Shown: one piece after another, positions 61,218 through 64,000 of the stretch
How positions within the stretch are numbered: position 1 is the stretch's first letter
Layout: each line of letters opens with the position of its first letter
DNA from: Ascoidea rubescens DSM 1968
Lineage: Eukaryota > Ascomycota > Saccharomycetes > Ascoideales > Ascoideaceae
Length of the DNA: 64,000 bases
NCBI RefSeq assembly: GCF_001661345.1
Contig: NW_017962913.1
Location: 1,121,428 to 1,185,427, forward strand
Direction of reading: 5' to 3'
Translations under genes and position numbers: made by a program
Notes under the pieces: generated by a model
The model's input: the letters and a program-made list of their open reading frames with translations, nothing else
The model's database searches: none
Told to the model about the DNA's origin: nothing

Positions 61218-62282
61218 ATGTGGAAGAGAAGTGTTGTAGGAAGGTGTTTGGGATGGCCAGACATAGCAGGAGCTAGTTGGGGTAGTTCTGCTGCCTCTGT
61301 TGCCTGTGCTGCCAGTTTGGTGTTGCATTGTGTGCAGCAGCGAAGTTATTCTTCACCCAAGAAAATCAGGTATCCGATTTCAATGGATAATCGACGAAGG
61401 TTAAATGGAAGGGTGCGAGACAAGATTTACAAGTTGATAAAGTCGTCGTCGTCATCATCATCATCATCATCATCATTGTCGTCGTCTGGCTCTGGTTCTC
61501 CTGATTCTTCTGCTCCTGAGTCTTTACCAGCAAAGAAAAACAGTTGGGTTCTACCTAGTTTTGAGAAGCTAGATCAGAAAAATACAATTGAAGGCAAGAA
61601 CACTAAAAAGAAAAGTATCAGTGAAAATAAAAATACCACTATAAATAGAAATACATTGGAGAATGATAGTGGAAGTGAAAAACTTTTATCAAAAAAGAAA
61701 AAGATCAACAGCCATGCTGAAAAATTTGAATTTGTTAACAAAATGGATTTGAACAAAAATAAAATCAATGTGGATAAGATAATTGCGTCTAATAACGAAT
61801 ACAGTGCCGAAGAAATTCTTAAAGAAAAACAAAAGCTTAAAAGATTGTTCAAAAATAAATCTACGCCTGAGTGGATGAAAAAACAATTGACCTTTAAAAT
61901 TAAACTCAAGAATGAAAGGTGGAATCCTCAAAAGAAATTGAGCCGAGAACAAATGGAAATGCTTCGAACAATTAAAACAGAGGACCCTAGTGTTACGGTT
62001 AAAGAGCTAAGTAAGCTTTATGGGATTTCGCCTGAATCAGTTACAAGAATTTTAAAATCCAAATGGAGACCAACAATTGAAGAAGAAAATAAACAAGAGG
62101 AGAAAAGAAGGAAACGACTAGAGGAATACCATAAAATACAATCTAAAACCAAGGATAGATTATTTAAGAAAATGGAGATAAATCAGGAAAATAAACCTGG
62201 TGATTTGAAAATAGTTGAGAGAAGATATAAAAGTAGAGCCTTTGAACCTCATAAGAAATCATGGAGAAATGAAGAAATATAA
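61218..62282 (+). CDS. RRG9: Mitochondrial genome-maintenance protein Rrg9 (neugrin family)
   Basis: Rrg9 is required for respiratory growth and mtDNA maintenance; metazoan neugrin supports mitoribosome assembly. ATG 61218 gives 354 residues beginning MWKRSVVGRCLGW, a Arg-containing, Ala/Ser-rich presequence ending near VQQRSYSS. A Ser run encoded by a TCG/TCA repeat and a Lys/Asn-rich segment follow. The neugrin/Rrg9 core (about 240-320) has STPEWMKKQLTFKIKLKNER, WNPQKKLSREQMEMLRTIK, ELSKLYGISPESVTRILKSKW, a helix-turn-helix-like block diagnostic of the family. The frame is open upstream, but without ATG. Confidence 0.93.
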   Translation: MWKRSVVGRCLGWPDIAGASWGSSAASVACAASLVLHCVQQRSYSSPKKIRYPISMDNRRRLNGRVRDKIYKLIKSSSSSSSSSSSLSSSGSGSPDSSAPESLPAKKNSWVLPSFEKLDQKNTIEGKNTKKKSISENKNTTINRNTLENDSGSEKLLSKKKKINSHAEKFEFVNKMDLNKNKINVDKIIASNNEYSAEEILKEKQKLKRLFKNKSTPEWMKKQLTFKIKLKNERWNPQKKLSREQMEMLRTIKTEDPSVTVKELSKLYGISPESVTRILKSKWRPTIEEENKQEEKRRKRLEEYHKIQSKTKDRLFKKMEINQENKPGDLKIVERRYKSRAFEPHKKSWRNEEI

Positions 62283-62475
62283 AACCAGCTAATAACTGAA
62301 TAGAGTGGTCTCACCTGTAAATAAATAAGTAAATAAACAAATAAACAAATAATTAATTAATTAATTAAATAGTTAAGTTGGAATCAAGCAATCCTAAATT
62401 TTAAGGTTAGTTTTAATGAATACATTAAAGTATGTATGTATATATAAAATGATTTTTTATGATTTCAACCGTTAA

Positions 62476-63339
62476 TCAATCAGCAAGATAATCTTTTCTA
62501 TTAGCAGTACGAACAAATCTTCTCAACTGCCATTCAACATCTGCATCTTTATTGTCTAGGGTACCTAATCTTAATTCATACAATCGCATTTCAAATCTTG
62601 GACCAATTTCTTGTATTTCTAGATCATTTCTACTTTTGATATAGGTATGCTGTCTTACGTTTATGAAATCACCATCGTTATTAAAGGTTATTAATCTGTT
62701 GCTATCGGGTTTGACACCTGGAGGAAACAAGTTTTTTAGAATAGTTGTAGCTCTCACACCTAATTTTGAAGTGAAATTTTCAAAGATTAGATGGGGATAC
62801 TTTTCGGATTGATTTGAGGCGTTGGGGATATCGTGTCTCAATACGACATTGTGCAAAGAAAAGAAAGCAGTTGGACCATGAGGAAGGTGGGAGACAGTTA
62901 ATGAGGTTGGAACACCACGATGTTCGTGTAATATGATTATATCTGTGGCATTTGCAGCTTTGCAAGCGTTAACAAGACTGGACATGATGTAATTACCTCT
63001 GTTTAGTCTTATTGAATTTGGGAAAAGTAATTTGACTTCTTTGCTGAACTGAGATAGCTTTGTGGAAGGGTCTCTGGAGGTTGTGATTATTATCTTAGGC
63101 TCGACAATTCCACTAGAGAGAGAGTATTCGTCGTCTATTAAGGACTGGTCCTGAATTGATTCGTCATATATAAAGTCTTTTTTCAATTTTTCATCGTCGG
63201 CTATTTCCCTGGGCAAGGGTTTTCCTAACTCCAAGGCCTTTTTCAACTTGAATCGTTTTTCAACCAAGGAGGCATCCTGGAGCTCCTGAGCCTTGCGATA
63301 CAAGTATTCTCTTCTTTCTCTTGCTTGTTTTCTTATCAT
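62476..63339 (-). CDS. IMP4: U3 snoRNP protein Imp4 (Brix domain)
   Basis: Imp4 with Imp3 and Mpp10 in the small-subunit processome stabilises U3-pre-rRNA base pairing for 18S rRNA maturation in the nucleolus. The protein is 287 residues, the standard family length, starting [20 protein letters not shown]. The Brix domain (about 84-265) carries [56 protein letters not shown] and the C-terminal [30 protein letters not shown]. It is divergent from FIS1 through a ~310-base promoter with CACGTG at 63432-63437. Confidence 0.98.
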   Translation of the reverse strand: MIRKQARERREYLYRKAQELQDASLVEKRFKLKKALELGKPLPREIADDEKLKKDFIYDESIQDQSLIDDEYSLSSGIVEPKIIITTSRDPSTKLSQFSKEVKLLFPNSIRLNRGNYIMSSLVNACKAANATDIIILHEHRGVPTSLTVSHLPHGPTAFFSLHNVVLRHDIPNASNQSEKYPHLIFENFTSKLGVRATTILKNLFPPGVKPDSNRLITFNNDGDFINVRQHTYIKSRNDLEIQEIGPRFEMRLYELRLGTLDNKDADVEWQLRRFVRTANRKDYLAD

Positions 63340-63648
63340 GATGACTAGTTGTCTTTTGCAACTGAATCAAACAAAAAAATTTCAAATAAACTTCAAAACC
63401 AAAAAACCAAAAAAATAAAAATAAAATAAACCACGTGATAAAAGAGTTTTAGTACCATTTGAACGGTGGAAAGTCACGCAGAGAGGAACCAAGCACACGG
63501 CGCCAAAAGCTTTGAAGTTTAATTATGTTTTTTGACGCAAAAAGAACCTGAAGGAGCGATGGAAAGGAAAGAGAAGATGATCGAGTAGAAAGACTCAGCA
63601 AAGCTCAGCACAAAGTAACGTTGCTGTGAGATCAAAAGTAGTTGCAAG
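63340..63648. promoter_or_regulatory. IMP4/FIS1 divergent promoter
   Basis: An A-rich leader lies at the IMP4 side, CACGTG at 63432-63437, and a GC-richer half (63440-63648) at the FIS1 side. There is no additional gene. Confidence 0.55.
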
Positions 63649-64000
63649 ATGAGCGAGAAGAAAAGCTATTTGCCCACCCTAGAAGACGCCAACAAGTATG
63701 TGGTTTTCAAACAAGATCTGTCTGCAGGTTTCCTATCATATTCTGAGATCGACCTACTAATAATGTTCATTGCCTTTTCTTTCTTCTTTTTTGTGCAAGC
63801 AGTCCATTGTCGCCAGAACAGTTGGAAATATTGCACCAGCAGGTGGTATCGGAAGGCGAGCTAGCCTCCATCCAGTCGAAATTCAATTATGCTTGGGGGT
63901 TGATAAAATCAGACAAAGTCGACGACCAGAGAAAGGGCGTCAAGTACTTGACAGAAGTGTTCAAAGACTCACCACAGAGAAGACGAGAGTGCCTATACTA
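63649..64000 (+). CDS. FIS1: Mitochondrial/peroxisomal fission adaptor Fis1, 5' part (spliced; exon 1 63649-63695, exon 2 from 63803, truncated by window end)
   Basis: Fis1 is a tail-anchored TPR-like protein of the mitochondrial outer membrane and peroxisomes that recruits Mdv1/Caf4 and Dnm1 for fission. Splicing gives MSEKKSYLPTLEDANNPLSP, then EQLEILHQQVVSEGELAS, IQSKFNYAWGLIKS and PQRRRECLYY. These match S. cerevisiae Fis1 (WPTLKDAYEPLYPQQLEIL, SRFNYAWGLIKS, RRRECLYY) almost residue for residue. About 82 of some 155 residues are inside the window; the second TPR half and the membrane anchor lie beyond it. Reading straight through the intron would give an unrelated hydrophobic tail, so the spliced model is preferred. 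Confidence 0.95.
63696..63802 (+). other. FIS1: FIS1 intron (107 nt)
   Basis: Donor GTATGT (63696-63701), branch-like TACTAAT (63755-63761), T-rich tract and acceptor CAG (63800-63802). It splits the Asn codon AA|T. S. cerevisiae FIS1 is, from memory, intronless, so this is a lineage difference. Confidence 0.9.

Noticed and set aside
63649-63864. 71-codon read-through protein at the right edge
   Set aside because: Reading across the intron gives a hydrophobic tail. Splicing at GTATGT...CAG restores near-identity to Fis1.

Overview
The window reads as nuclear DNA of a budding yeast (Saccharomycotina). It is AT-rich and densely packed with single-exon genes. The few introns are short, with GTATGT/GTAAGC donors, (T/G/A)ACTAAC-type branch sites and YAG acceptors. 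Many proteins carry long Asn/Gln/Ser runs (AAT/AAC microsatellites inside genes). In-frame CTG is scarce, and one CTG in YUH1 sits where S. cerevisiae has Thr. An Ascoidea/Saccharomycopsis-like (CUG-Ser2) yeast would fit, but this is not proven.

Layout, left to right: SFA1 (-); a large Zn2Cys6 regulator (+); a small orphan membrane protein (+); NOP58 (+) facing the proteasome chaperone gene PBA1 (-), whose first exon is only ATGCTT; NTO1 (+) with a very long Asn-rich N-terminus; a 3.2 kb gene-poor stretch with decayed leucine-rich-repeat-like gene remnants; YUH1 (+); THP3 (-) divergent from YPK3 (+); a protein with an AF4/FMR2 (AFF)-like C-terminal homology domain (+); RTG3 (-) divergent from HNT1 (+); a Pho85-type cyclin (-); an aldo-keto reductase (-, YDL124W-like); an Asn/Ser-rich orphan (-); a BEM1-type scaffold with one SH3 (+); SEA4 (+, intron) followed by PKC1 (+); a mitochondrial membrane protein (+); THO2 (-); POP8 (+, intron) convergent with APN2 (-); RRG9 (+); IMP4 (-); and the first half of FIS1 (+, intron), cut by the window edge.

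There are no operons. The genes are ordinary eukaryotic units serving rRNA processing (NOP58, IMP4), RNase P/MRP (POP8), mRNP export and splicing-coupled transcription (THO2, THP3), chromatin and elongation (NTO1, the AFF-like protein), TORC1 and cell-integrity signalling (SEA4, YPK3, PKC1), polarity and cell cycle (BEM1, the PCL cyclin), retrograde signalling (RTG3), ubiquitin and proteasome (YUH1, PBA1) and mitochondria (RRG9, FIS1). Three blocks match S. cerevisiae order from memory: PCL2/HNT1/YDL124W, RTG3/SEA4/PKC1 and POP8/APN2.

The most interesting items are the AFF-like elongation-scaffold candidate, the reduced domain architecture of BEM1 and PKC1, the 6-nt first exon of PBA1, recurrent GC-rich CAG/CTG-phased islands at gene 5' ends, and two orphan genes. 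No intact mobile element, rRNA, CRISPR-like array or complete tRNA was recognised.
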